Assembly (NCBI GenBank): GCA_036259875.1
Contig: DATAAZ010000006.1
Coordinates: 38,058-102,057, forward strand
From: DATAAZ01 sp036259875
GTDB taxonomy: Bacteria > Actinomycetota > Thermoleophilia > Gaiellales > Gaiellaceae
Length of the DNA: 64,000 bases
Direction: 5' to 3'
The position numbers and the translations under genes are program-made. Of this stretch, positions 17,209 through 24,357 are shown one piece after another. The first letter of the stretch is position 1. Every line of letters starts with the position of its first letter. Below the pieces are notes generated by a model. It saw only the letters and a program-made list of their open reading frames with translations. It had not been told where the DNA came from and made no database searches.

Positions 17209-18105
17209 GTGAGCGTCGCCCTCGAGCACGTTGCGACGCGTCTCCCCGACGACACCGCCGTCCGCATCGCCGACCTCGTCGAGGACCGCGTCATCGAGGG
17301 CGTCTTCGCGGTGACCCGCAAGCGGCGCCTGCGAACGCGCGCGGGTCGCGCGTACCTCGCGCTCGAGCTCGCAGACGCAACCGGCCACGTCGAGGGGCGC
17401 GTCTGGAGCGACGTAGAGCTCCTCGACCCCCGCTTCCGCGAGGGCGACGCGGTTCGCGTCCTCGCGCGGGTCGAGCGGTTCCGAGACCGGCTCCAGCTCG
17501 ATGTCCGCTCCGTCGAGCCGACGAAGGCCGAGCCCGGCGCGCTGGTGCCCGGGACGCGGCGGGACCTGGACGAGCTCGACGGGTTCCTCGAGTTCCTGGC
17601 GGGCGAGCTCGCGCATCCGGGGCTCCGAGCCCTCGTCGACGCGTTCATCGGGGATCTCGCCTTCCGCGAGCGCCTCCGCTCGCTCCCCGCAACGCCGGAC
17701 GGTCACCACCGCTACGCAGGCGGACTCCTCGAGCACACGGTCGCCGTCGCGACGCTGGCTCGCGACGCAACTGAGCTCCACCGACGGCTCCGCCGCGACC
17801 TCGTGGTTGCCGCAGCGCTCGTCCACGACGCCGGGCGGACGCGCGAGCTGGACGGCGGGCCGCTTGCGCTTCCGACCGAGGAGGGCCGTCTGCTCGGGCA
17901 CGTCCACCTCGGCCTTCGCATGATCGACGAGCGGGCGGGCGTGCTCGCCCCGGATGTCCGCGCCGAGCTCCTGCATGCCGTCGCGTGTCATCACGACGCT
18001 CGCGCGGCGCGAACTGCCGAGGCACTCGTCCTGTACCACGCGAACCAGCTCGACGCCGCTGCCGCCACCCGTCCTGCAGGCGAGGTCGCCGAGACCCCTT
18101 CCTGA
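17209..18105 (+). CDS. OB-fold plus HD-domain phosphohydrolase/nuclease (YhaM-like)
   Basis: 298 aa. The N-terminal OB fold (about 25-108: RAYLALELADATGHVEGRVW and VRVLARVERFRDRLQLDV) precedes a metal-dependent HD domain (GHHRYAGGLLEHTVAVATLA, AALVHDAGR and HAVACHHDARA). This two-domain order is that of the YhaM family of 3'-5' exonucleases, which act on single-stranded DNA or RNA. The start is GTG 17209 with a leaderless -10. Confidence 0.82.
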   Translation: MSVALEHVATRLPDDTAVRIADLVEDRVIEGVFAVTRKRRLRTRAGRAYLALELADATGHVEGRVWSDVELLDPRFREGDAVRVLARVERFRDRLQLDVRSVEPTKAEPGALVPGTRRDLDELDGFLEFLAGELAHPGLRALVDAFIGDLAFRERLRSLPATPDGHHRYAGGLLEHTVAVATLARDATELHRRLRRDLVVAAALVHDAGRTRELDGGPLALPTEEGRLLGHVHLGLRMIDERAGVLAPDVRAELLHAVACHHDARAARTAEALVLYHANQLDAAAATRPAGEVAETPS

Positions 18106-18261
18106 ATGACGACTCGTCGTCGCCGCGATGGGGTCCAAGGCACGAACCCGGGGGCGGCCGGGTCGAAGCGGAGACGGCAAGCGCAAGCGAGGATCCGGCG
18201 TTCGGCCGGTGAGCAGGCCCGGCGGCTCGGTGCTTCGTTCCGAAAGGACTTCGAATCGCGG

Positions 18262-18267
18262 TAACGT
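18262..18267 (+). promoter_or_regulatory. Leaderless -10 element before the gene at 18275
   Basis: TAACGT ends 7 nt before ATG 18275, matching the TANNNT-N7-start pattern. Confidence 0.45.
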
Positions 18268-18274
18268 CCGCCGC

Positions 18275-18769
18275 ATGGCGGACGGACGGCTGCTTGCGAT
18301 CTACCTCAACGACCACCTGGCTGGTGCGACGGTGGGAATCGAGCTGGCGCGCCGCTCGCTTCGGGCCAACCGGGGCACGGAGCTCGGCCGCTTCCTCGAG
18401 GAGCTGCTGCGGGAGATCGAAGACGACAGGCGGACGCTCGAGTCGATCATGGACGCGTTGCGCATTCCGAAGAGCGCGGTCAAGCCGCGACTCGCCGTTG
18501 TCGCCGAGCGGGTCGGCCGTCTGAAGCTGAACGGACAGCTGACGGGATACTCGCCGCTCAGCCGCGTCCTCGAGCTCGAAGGCCTGACGATCGGCGTCGC
18601 GGGCAAGCTGAGTCTCTGGCGAAACCTGCGCGACGGCGCACGGCTCGCCGAGCAGCTGCCGGGCGTCGATCTCGATGCCCTGATCGGCCGCGCCGAGCGC
18701 CAGCTGAGCTCGATCGCCGAGCACCGGGTCGCCGCGGCGCGGGTGGCGCTCGCCCCGCCCCTCGGCTAG
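18275..18769 (+). CDS. Uncharacterised helical protein
   Basis: 164 aa, probably soluble and all-helical, with no membrane segment. It opens ADGRLLAIYLNDHLAGATVG, then RTLESIMDALRIPKSAVK, LGRLKLNG-type and LELEGLTIGVAGKLSLWR blocks, and ends in VAAARVAL. The regular spacing of charged and aliphatic residues suggests a four-helix bundle, perhaps ferritin-like, but no metal-ligand pattern can be assigned. Leaderless start at ATG 18275; the frame is open further upstream. Function unknown. Confidence 0.65.
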   Translation: MADGRLLAIYLNDHLAGATVGIELARRSLRANRGTELGRFLEELLREIEDDRRTLESIMDALRIPKSAVKPRLAVVAERVGRLKLNGQLTGYSPLSRVLELEGLTIGVAGKLSLWRNLRDGARLAEQLPGVDLDALIGRAERQLSSIAEHRVAAARVALAPPLG

Positions 18770-18830
18770 CGCGGCTCGACGGAGGTCAAGCTTGCCGCTA
18801 CGCGCCGCGAAGCGGCCGGCGCAAGCCCGG

Positions 18831-19190
18831 CTAGGCGGCCCGGCGGCTCGACGCGCGGGTGCCGGTCAGCGCGAATCCGAGCTCCGCAATCGCCTCGGGG
18901 ACGAGCCGGTAGAACGCCCACGTCCCGCGCCGCCGCGCCTCGACGAGGCCCGCCTCCCGCAGGACGCGCAGGTGGTGCGAGACGGTCGGCTGCGCGAGCC
19001 CCAGCTCCCCGACGAAGACGCAGACGCACACCTCGTCGGCTCCCGCCAGCCGGTTCACGATCGCCACCCGGGTGGGGTCGGCCAGGGCCTTGAATCGTGC
19101 AGCCAGCACGACGCGCTCCTCCTCGGGAAGCGGAGGCGCACCCGGAGCGCAGCACGGCGCCGAGACGAGCGGCAGCTCCTTCATTGACAT
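18831..19190 (-). CDS. ArsR/SmtB family thiol-type metal(loid) repressor
   Basis: 119 aa winged-helix repressor. Helix-turn-helix: AQPTVSHHLRVLREAGLV (66-83), followed by the wing RRRGTWAFYRLV. Candidate ligands are Cys55 and Cys57 in EVCVCVF, the place of the ELCVCDL motif of As(III)/Sb(III)/Cd(II) sensors, plus an N-terminal Cys13-Cys14 pair. Start ATG 19190, or ATG 19184. On the minus strand TATATT lies 5 nt before ATG 19190, so the mRNA is probably leaderless. The start lies inside operator 1, which implies autoregulation. Divergent from the cysteine-rich micropeptide at 19249, its most likely target. Confidence 0.92.
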   Translation of the reverse strand: MSMKELPLVSAPCCAPGAPPLPEEERVVLAARFKALADPTRVAIVNRLAGADEVCVCVFVGELGLAQPTVSHHLRVLREAGLVEARRRGTWAFYRLVPEAIAELGFALTGTRASSRRAA

Positions 19191-19198
19191 CGTTCAAT
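19183..19198. promoter_or_regulatory. ArsR operator 1
   Basis: ATTGA, six bases, TCAAT: a perfect 5-6-5 palindrome. It covers the -35 box of the rightward promoter and the start codon of the repressor gene, so one bound dimer could block both. Confidence 0.6.
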
Positions 19199-19212
19199 AT
19201 AGCCCCTACCGT
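19184..19212 (+). promoter_or_regulatory. Promoter of the cysteine-rich micropeptide
   Basis: Consensus -35 TTGACA (19184-19189), a 17-nt spacer and -10 TACCGT (19207-19212). Transcription would start near 19219, giving a leader of about 30 nt. The -35 lies in operator 1 and the start site in operator 2. Confidence 0.6.
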
Positions 19213-19215
19213 TGC

Positions 19216-19231
19216 ATCGACGTTCATCGAT
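19216..19231. promoter_or_regulatory. ArsR operator 2
   Basis: ATCGA, six bases, TCGAT: the same 5-6-5 design as operator 1, with centres 33 bp apart (about three helical turns), so both lie on one DNA face. It covers the predicted transcription start of the micropeptide. Confidence 0.6.
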
Positions 19232-19248
19232 CAAGGAAGGAGGCGCTC

Positions 19249-19299
19249 GTGTCCTGCTGCGACTGCGACTGCGACTGCGGATCCGGCTGCTGCGCGTAG
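19249..19299 (+). CDS. 16-aa cysteine-rich micropeptide under ArsR control
   Basis: GTG 19249 to TAG 19299 encodes MSCCDCDCDCGSGCCA: seven Cys and three Asp in 16 residues, with repeated C-x-C and C-C pairs. A very strong ribosome binding site, AAGGAAGGAGG (19233-19243), lies 5 nt before the GTG, behind a consensus-like promoter with twin operators. This combination is unlikely by chance in an otherwise GC-rich spacer. Thiol and carboxylate density suggest a minimal metallothionein-like chelator for a soft metal or arsenite. It is not a plausible attenuator leader, because the next gene rightward (19327-20265) is on the opposite strand. No family is recognised. Confidence 0.75.
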   Translation: MSCCDCDCDCGSGCCA

Positions 19300-19326
19300 A
19301 TCCACGGTCGGCGCCGGTGCGGACGC

Positions 19327-20265
19327 CTACACGTTGAACCGGATGTGGAGGACGTCGCCGTCCTCGACGACGTACCCCTTCCCCTCGAGGCGCATGACCC
19401 CGCGGCGCGCCGCCTCGGCGTGTGATCCCGCCGCTGCGAGGTCGTCCCAGCGGACGACCTCGCAGCGGATGAAGCCACGCGCCATGTCCGAATGGATCTC
19501 AGCGGCCGCGTCGAGAGCCGTCTCTCCGCGCCGAAGCGTCCACGCCCGGGTCTCGCTCACATCCGCGGTGAAGAAGCTGAGGAGCCCCAGCGCCTCGAAG
19601 ACCTGCGGAACTACCACCTCGAGCGCGGACGGCGCGTCTCTGAACTCTGCCGCCTCGTCGCCGGGCAGCTCCGCCAGCTCGGCTTCGAGCTTCAGGTCGA
19701 TGCCCCGCGGGCCGTTCTCGACCGCGACGAGCGGCTTCGTCGTCAGCGGCTCGAGCGCGGCAGGGAGCGGGCGCTCGTAGTCGCGGAGCGGGCGGCCCTC
19801 GTCGAGGTGCGCGAGAAGCGCGGAGAGCTCGCCTACCTCCCGGCGAAGTGCCGGGTCGCCTGACTTCGCCTCCTTCGTCACCCGCTCGAGCCGTCGTTCG
19901 ACATGCTCGCGATCCGCAGCGACGAGCTCGAGCTCGATCGTCTCGAAGTCGCGGCGCGGGTCGGCGTCCGGAACCCAGCCGTTCAGCACGGCGAGAAGGG
20001 CGTCAACCTCGCGAAGGCCGCCGAGGAGCTGCCGGCCCGTCCCCGGAACGTCGACGATACGGGCCGCCGCCGGGGTCACCTTCCTTGCGCCGACGACCTC
20101 CGCGACGCGGTCGAGCCGCCCGTCGGGGATCGGCGCCATCCCGAGGTTCGGCTTCGTCGCGACCGTCGCGTAGGCGGTGATCTCGGCACCCGCCTTCGTG
20201 AGCGCGTTGAAGAGCGTCGTCTTGCCCGCGTTGGGGAGCCCGACGATGCCCGCCTGAAGAGCCAC
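19327..20265 (-). CDS. ychF: YchF/Obg-family GTPase, shortened
   Basis: Translation-associated ATPase/GTPase of the Obg-HflX class. 312 aa against about 360 usual. P-loop GLPNAGKTT (9-17), the NPNVG-like TKPNLGMAPIPD, and a C-terminal TGS domain (FFTADVSETRAWTLRRG, IHSDMARGFIRCEVV, RLEGKGYVVEDGDVLHIRFNV). The G3 region is divergent: DVPGTGRQLLGGLREVDALL replaces the long DIAGLV...GxGLGNxFL loop. The G4-like site reads VAVENGPRG. It may be a degenerate or specialised paralogue rather than orthodox YchF. Confidence 0.85.
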   Translation of the reverse strand: MALQAGIVGLPNAGKTTLFNALTKAGAEITAYATVATKPNLGMAPIPDGRLDRVAEVVGARKVTPAAARIVDVPGTGRQLLGGLREVDALLAVLNGWVPDADPRRDFETIELELVAADREHVERRLERVTKEAKSGDPALRREVGELSALLAHLDEGRPLRDYERPLPAALEPLTTKPLVAVENGPRGIDLKLEAELAELPGDEAAEFRDAPSALEVVVPQVFEALGLLSFFTADVSETRAWTLRRGETALDAAAEIHSDMARGFIRCEVVRWDDLAAAGSHAEAARRGVMRLEGKGYVVEDGDVLHIRFNV

Positions 20266-20301
20266 GGCGGCACCGTACCGCCGAGCCGGCGGCGGTGGTC
20301 C

Positions 20302-20892
20302 CTAGACGACGAGCGAGCGCTCGAGCGTCGCGAGCGCCCGATGCTGCAGCGATTTGACCGCGCCCTCGGTCTTCCCGAGGATCGTCGCGACCTCGGCGTT
20401 CGAGAAGTCAAAGACGAACTTCAGCGTGAGCACGTCTCGCTGGTCGGACGAGAGCCCTTCGATCATCCCGAGCATGCTCTCGAGGCCGATCGTCTCGAAC
20501 GCCTCGTCCTCGGCCGAGGGCTCGACCGCGTCGGGCTCGTCGCGCGGCTCCTCCTCGGGCTGCCACCGCCGCCCGGCGCGAAAGTGATCCATGGCCAGGT
20601 TGTGCGCGATCCGGAAGAGCCACGCCGAGAAGGGCGCCTGCCGCCAGACGAACCGGTCGATCGACTCGAGCATCTTGATGAACGTCTGGTTCGTCAGATC
20701 CTCGGCGTCGTGGCGGTTTCCCACCGAAAGCTGCAGATAGCCGTAGATACGGTCGAAGTGGAGGCGGTAGAGCTCCTCGAGAGCGGCGCGATCACCGCGT
20801 TGCCCGCTCGCGACGAGCTGCCGCACGTACGCGGACGACTCGCGGCGCGGCGCACCGTTCAAGGCCGCGGCGCGCACGCTGCTATCGCCCAT
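20302..20892 (-). CDS. ECF-type RNA polymerase sigma factor
   Basis: 196 aa. Region 2 shows EELYRLHFDRIYGYLQLSVG, RHDAEDLTNQTFIKML and the -10 recognition helix FSAWLFRIAHNLAMDHFR. An acidic linker (EEEPRDEPDAVEPSAEDEA) leads to region 4 (LSSDQRDVLTLKFVFDFSN and VATILGKTEGAVKSLQHRAL). ATG 20892 has GGAGG 5 nt upstream; ATG 20895 directly precedes it and the frame is open to 20961. No anti-sigma gene adjoins, so control may be transcriptional or by a distant partner. Confidence 0.9.
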   Translation of the reverse strand: MGDSSVRAAALNGAPRRESSAYVRQLVASGQRGDRAALEELYRLHFDRIYGYLQLSVGNRHDAEDLTNQTFIKMLESIDRFVWRQAPFSAWLFRIAHNLAMDHFRAGRRWQPEEEPRDEPDAVEPSAEDEAFETIGLESMLGMIEGLSSDQRDVLTLKFVFDFSNAEVATILGKTEGAVKSLQHRALATLERSLVV

Positions 20893-21020
20893 CATCGCCT
20901 CCACCCCTCTGGCCTGACGCCCATGGCCCTGCCCGCGAGGGGCAGAGCTCCCTGAGCGCACCTAAGCAGAAATCGCTCGGAAGACAAGTGAACCACCCGC
21001 TCTCCGGTGTCCCGAGCGAC

Positions 21021-21251
21021 CTAGCCGGAGCGCCCGAAGCCGATGTGCGTCTCGCGCGAGAAGCGCTTGACGTAGACGACGGCGCGAAGCGGGATGATGT
21101 ACGTCCCGTCCTCGGCTTGGAGCTCGTACGTCCCGTCGTCCGTTCCGTCGAGCGCCGCCCGAAAGCCGTCGACGGCGTCCGACGAGACGATCGCTCCGAT
21201 CGTCTGCCCGCCCTGGAAGGCGATCTCGATCCGCGTCTCCTCCTCAGCCAC
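21021..21251 (-). CDS. Small conserved protein of unknown function (beta-rich, 76 aa)
   Basis: GTG 21251 to stop 21021. Sequence runs RIEIAFQGGQTIGAIVSSD, YELQAEDGTYIIPLRAVVYV, KRFSRETHIGFG: short beta strands like a small SH3 or Sm barrel, but no family is recognised. It overlaps the epimerase gene by 8 bp, so they are co-translated. The frame is open further upstream, but that part is antisense-like to the epimerase and unlikely to be coding. Confidence 0.6.
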   Translation of the reverse strand: MAEEETRIEIAFQGGQTIGAIVSSDAVDGFRAALDGTDDGTYELQAEDGTYIIPLRAVVYVKRFSRETHIGFGRSG

Positions 21252-21645
21252 CGACCACCTCGACCAAGACGCCGTGGAGCGAGTCCGGGTGCACGAACGC
21301 GACCGGGTGGTCGGCAAAGCCGCGGCGCGGCTCGGCGTCGATCACCGTCGCTCCCGCCCGGCCGAGCCGCCCGATCGCCGCCGCGACGTCGTCCACTTCG
21401 AAGGCCACGTGGTGGATCCCGCGTCCCCGCCTCGCGAGGAACCGGCCCACCGGCGTGTCCGCGGCGAGCGGAGCGACGAGCTCGACGCGGCCGTCACCGA
21501 CCCGCAGGTACACGGCGTCGACGCCCTGGTCGTCGAGCCGCCCGCGCCGCTCGACCTCCGCGCCGAAGTAGCGGGCGTAGATCGCGACCGCGCCCTCCAG
21601 GTCGTCGACCGCCATCGCGACGTGGTGAAGCCCGCGCACCTCCAC
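21244..21645 (-). CDS. mce: Methylmalonyl-CoA epimerase
   Basis: 133 aa vicinal-oxygen-chelate enzyme that interconverts the 2R and 2S epimers of methylmalonyl-CoA. Two beta-alpha-beta modules carry the metal ligands: His in GLHHVAMAV, Glu in RVELVAPL, His in GIHHVAFEVDD and Glu in VLVEVVGG. Typical family blocks are TPVGRFLARRGRG and FVHPDSLHGVLVEV. No mutase or propionyl-CoA carboxylase gene is in the window. Co-transcribed with the small protein downstream. Confidence 0.9.
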   Translation of the reverse strand: MEVRGLHHVAMAVDDLEGAVAIYARYFGAEVERRGRLDDQGVDAVYLRVGDGRVELVAPLAADTPVGRFLARRGRGIHHVAFEVDDVAAAIGRLGRAGATVIDAEPRRGFADHPVAFVHPDSLHGVLVEVVGG

Positions 21646-21696
21646 GACGACCGATCGTATCCGCCGCGGGCGCGCGCGCCCCGGACGACCTCGCCG

Positions 21697-23250
21697 CTAG
21701 GACGGGTCGGCAGGGAGCGAGACGACGCGGGGCGTCCCCACCGACTCGGACGCGTTCGACTCCGGCTGGACGCCTGCAAGGAGCCGCTCGAGGTCGGACC
21801 GGTGGAGCGTCTCCTTCTCGAGGAGTGCGGCGGCGAGACGGTCGAGCGACGCGCGGTGCTTCTCGAGAAGGCGAAGCGCCTCGCGGAAAGCGAGGTCCGT
21901 GAGGCGCGCCTGCTCCTGGTCGCGGACCTGCTTCGTATGCTCGGACAGCGCGTAGTTGTCGGCACGCATCGTGCGCGACGAGACCTCTTCGCCCATCCCG
22001 AACTCGAAGACCATTCGCCGGGCGAGCTCGGTGACGCGCTCGAGGTCGTTCGCCGCGCCGTTCGTCACCGCCCCGAAAACGATCTGCTCGGCGGCGCGGC
22101 CCGCGAGCATGACCTTCATCAGGTCGACGAACTCCTCCTTCGTGTGGAGGTAGCGGTCCTCCTGAGGCGTGTTCAGCGTGTAGCCGAGCGCGGCTCCGCG
22201 CGAGACGATCGTCACCTTCTGGACGGGCATCGGGTCGCCGACGAGGTGCGACATGAGCGCGTGGCCCGCCTCGTGGTACGCGAGGATCCGCTTCTCCTTC
22301 TCGGTGACGACGCGCCGCTGCTGCAGCCCGGCGACGATTCGCTCCATCGCCGCCTCGAAGTCCGCCTGCCGGATTGTCTTCTGCTCGGCGCGCCCGGCGA
22401 AGATGGCCGCCTCGTTGCAGATGTTCGCCAGGTCGGCGCCGGTCAGGCCGGCCGTCTGGCGCGCGATGACGTCGAGGTCGACGTCATCGGCGAGCGGCTT
22501 CCCGCGCGTATGGACGCGGAGGATCGCCAACCGGCCCGCACGATCGGGCGGCGCAACGAGGAGCTGGCGGTCGAAGCGTCCCGGCCGCAGCAGCGCAGGA
22601 TCGAGGTCCTCGAGGCGGTTCGAGGCGCCGATCAGGACGACGCGGTCGGGCGTCTTGAAGCCGTCGAGCTCGACGAGAAGCTGGTTCAGCGTCTGGTCGT
22701 GCTCGCGATTGAAGCCTGAGCCGGAGCGGCGCATCCCGACCGCGTCGAGCTCGTCGATGAAGACGATCGCGGGCGCGTTCTTGCGCGCCTTCTCGAAGAG
22801 CTTCCGGATCCGGGCGGCACCGAGCCCGGCGAACATCTCGACGAACGCCGAGGCGCTCTGCGAGTAGAAGGTCGCGCCGGAGGCGTTCGCGACCGCCTTC
22901 GCGAGCAGGGTCTTCCCGGTCCCCGGGGGGCCGTAGAGGAGGATCCCCTTCGGGATCCGCGCGCCGAGGCGCCCGAACCGCTTCGGATGCTGAAGGAAGT
23001 CAACGACCTCCTGGAGCTCGGCGGCCGCTTCGTCGACGCCCGCGATGTCGGCCCACGTGACGGACGACTTCGAGTCGGGCTCAACCTCGGTCGGCTTCAC
23101 CCTGGGCATCAGCGAGAGCGAGCGCCAGACGAGGTACACGATCAGGCCGAGGAAGACGAGCGGAAGCCACGTGAGCGCGACCCCCGCGACCATCCCCAGG
23201 AAGTCCCAGAAGTGGTCCACCGAGGTCTCATCGGCGGGAGGGCCGGGCAC
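21697..23250 (-). CDS. ftsH: FtsH-type membrane AAA+ metalloprotease, short form
   Basis: 517 aa against about 610-700 for common FtsH. Only one N-terminal membrane helix is visible (about 20-46) and no periplasmic domain. AAA module: GPPGTGKT (107-114), VFIDELDA (163-170), SRH NRLEDLDPALLRPGRFDR. The pore loop reads FVEMFAGLG where FVEMFVGVG is usual. Zinc site HEAGH (326-330), then NGAANDLERVTELARRMV with the third ligand Asp. It probably assembles as a hexamer degrading membrane or cytosolic substrates. GTG/ATG choice is not an issue; 23250 leaves 36 nt to pncB downstream on the transcript. Confidence 0.93.
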   Translation of the reverse strand: MPGPPADETSVDHFWDFLGMVAGVALTWLPLVFLGLIVYLVWRSLSLMPRVKPTEVEPDSKSSVTWADIAGVDEAAAELQEVVDFLQHPKRFGRLGARIPKGILLYGPPGTGKTLLAKAVANASGATFYSQSASAFVEMFAGLGAARIRKLFEKARKNAPAIVFIDELDAVGMRRSGSGFNREHDQTLNQLLVELDGFKTPDRVVLIGASNRLEDLDPALLRPGRFDRQLLVAPPDRAGRLAILRVHTRGKPLADDVDLDVIARQTAGLTGADLANICNEAAIFAGRAEQKTIRQADFEAAMERIVAGLQQRRVVTEKEKRILAYHEAGHALMSHLVGDPMPVQKVTIVSRGAALGYTLNTPQEDRYLHTKEEFVDLMKVMLAGRAAEQIVFGAVTNGAANDLERVTELARRMVFEFGMGEEVSSRTMRADNYALSEHTKQVRDQEQARLTDLAFREALRLLEKHRASLDRLAAALLEKETLHRSDLERLLAGVQPESNASESVGTPRVVSLPADPS

Positions 23251-23252
23251 CT

Positions 23253-23275
23253 GTAGGGCGCGGTAGCGACCGCGT
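23253..23275. repeat. TAG-flanked palindrome, variant
   Basis: TAG, then GGCGCGGT, AGCG, ACCGCGTT. The inner arms CGCGGT/ACCGCG are perfect. It lies upstream of ftsH. It resembles the copies at gene ends elsewhere but is a weaker match. Confidence 0.35.
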
Positions 23276-23286
23276 TCCGGCCGCCG

Positions 23287-24357
23287 TTACGTCACGAGGT
23301 CGAGGCGCTCGTTCGGCCGGTAGCGGCGCCCGACCTTCGCCGAAGGCCGGCCGTCGGTGAGGACGACGTCGGCCGTGAAGTCGTTCTCGCCGCGAATCAG
23401 CGCGGAGCCGACGCCGTACGAGTCGACCGGCACGGCTTTCTCCTCGAACTCGCGGATCCGCTCGACGTCGAAGCCGCCCGAGACGACGATCTTGACGCGC
23501 TCGAAGCCCTCGGCATCGAGCGCCGCGCGAACCCTCTCGACCAAGCGGAGGTTGACGCCGCGCGGGTCGAAGTCGCCCATCCCTTCCCAGAGCGCGCGGT
23601 CAACGAGCGTGCGCGAGGTGTCGAGGCGCACGCCCCAGAGCCGGTCGCCCAGCGCGCGCGCGACCTCGAGCGACGTTCGCACGGAGTCGTTCTCGAAGTC
23701 GACGAGCACGACGACGTTCAGGTCGGGATCGGCGTGCTCGACGAACTTCGACGCGGCGAGCACGGTGTTTCCGCCGTACGCCGCGATGAGCGCGTGCGGC
23801 ACGGTTCCGATCCCCTTGCCGCCCCACCACGACGCCTGCGCGTCGGTCGACACCCCGATCGCGCCCGCGATGTGGGCCGCGTAGCCGTCGCCCGTCTGGA
23901 CGCGGTGGTGGTCGTGCCGGGCCGGGAAAAAGAGGATCGGCTTCCCGTTCGCCGCCTCGACGACGCGGCGGACGTTCGTCGAGATGAGCGTTCGCCGGGC
24001 GAGCACGCCCAGGTAGCACGTCTCGAGGTGCGCGAAGCCCGTGTAGTCGCCCTCGATCAGCATCACGGTCTCGTACGGCTCGATGTCGTCCCCGTCGTAG
24101 AGCGCGTGCACCGTGAGGTCGTCCCAGTCGTCCGAGCAGAGCTTGATGATCGCGATCGCCTCGTCCATCCCGCCGAGTACGGCCCGCTTCTTCTGGAAGA
24201 CCTGCATGACAACGCGCGGGCGGCGCCCGTCGCGGAGAAGGACGTCGCGCGCGTAGTTGAAGTACGCGTCCGTGTAGTAGCCCTCCCGCATCTTCTCGAC
24301 CGGGAGGTCGAAGATCTCAGGCTGGAGGCGCTTCCTCCTGGTTGCCGGAACCGCCAT
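23287..24357 (-). CDS. pncB: Nicotinate phosphoribosyltransferase
   Basis: 356 aa enzyme of the Preiss-Handler NAD salvage route, joining nicotinate and PRPP. Family blocks: MREGYYTDAYFNYARDVLL, GDYTGFAHLETCYLGVLARRT, FFPARHDHHRVQTGDGYAA, WWGGKGIGTVPHALIAAYGG and KIVVSGGFDVERIREFEE. The TIM-barrel phosphate loop lies in VDSYGVGSALI. It starts inside the 3' end of the DUF1385 gene (41-bp overlap), so the two are probably one transcript. Confidence 0.9.
   Translation of the reverse strand: MAVPATRRKRLQPEIFDLPVEKMREGYYTDAYFNYARDVLLRDGRRPRVVMQVFQKKRAVLGGMDEAIAIIKLCSDDWDDLTVHALYDGDDIEPYETVMLIEGDYTGFAHLETCYLGVLARRTLISTNVRRVVEAANGKPILFFPARHDHHRVQTGDGYAAHIAGAIGVSTDAQASWWGGKGIGTVPHALIAAYGGNTVLAASKFVEHADPDLNVVVLVDFENDSVRTSLEVARALGDRLWGVRLDTSRTLVDRALWEGMGDFDPRGVNLRLVERVRAALDAEGFERVKIVVSGGFDVERIREFEEKAVPVDSYGVGSALIRGENDFTADVVLTDGRPSAKVGRRYRPNERLDLVT

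Noticed and set aside
19249..19299. Cysteine-codon attenuator (leader peptide) explanation for the micropeptide
   Set aside because: A polycysteine attenuator needs a downstream gene in the same direction. The next gene rightward is on the opposite strand, so a stand-alone peptide fits better.
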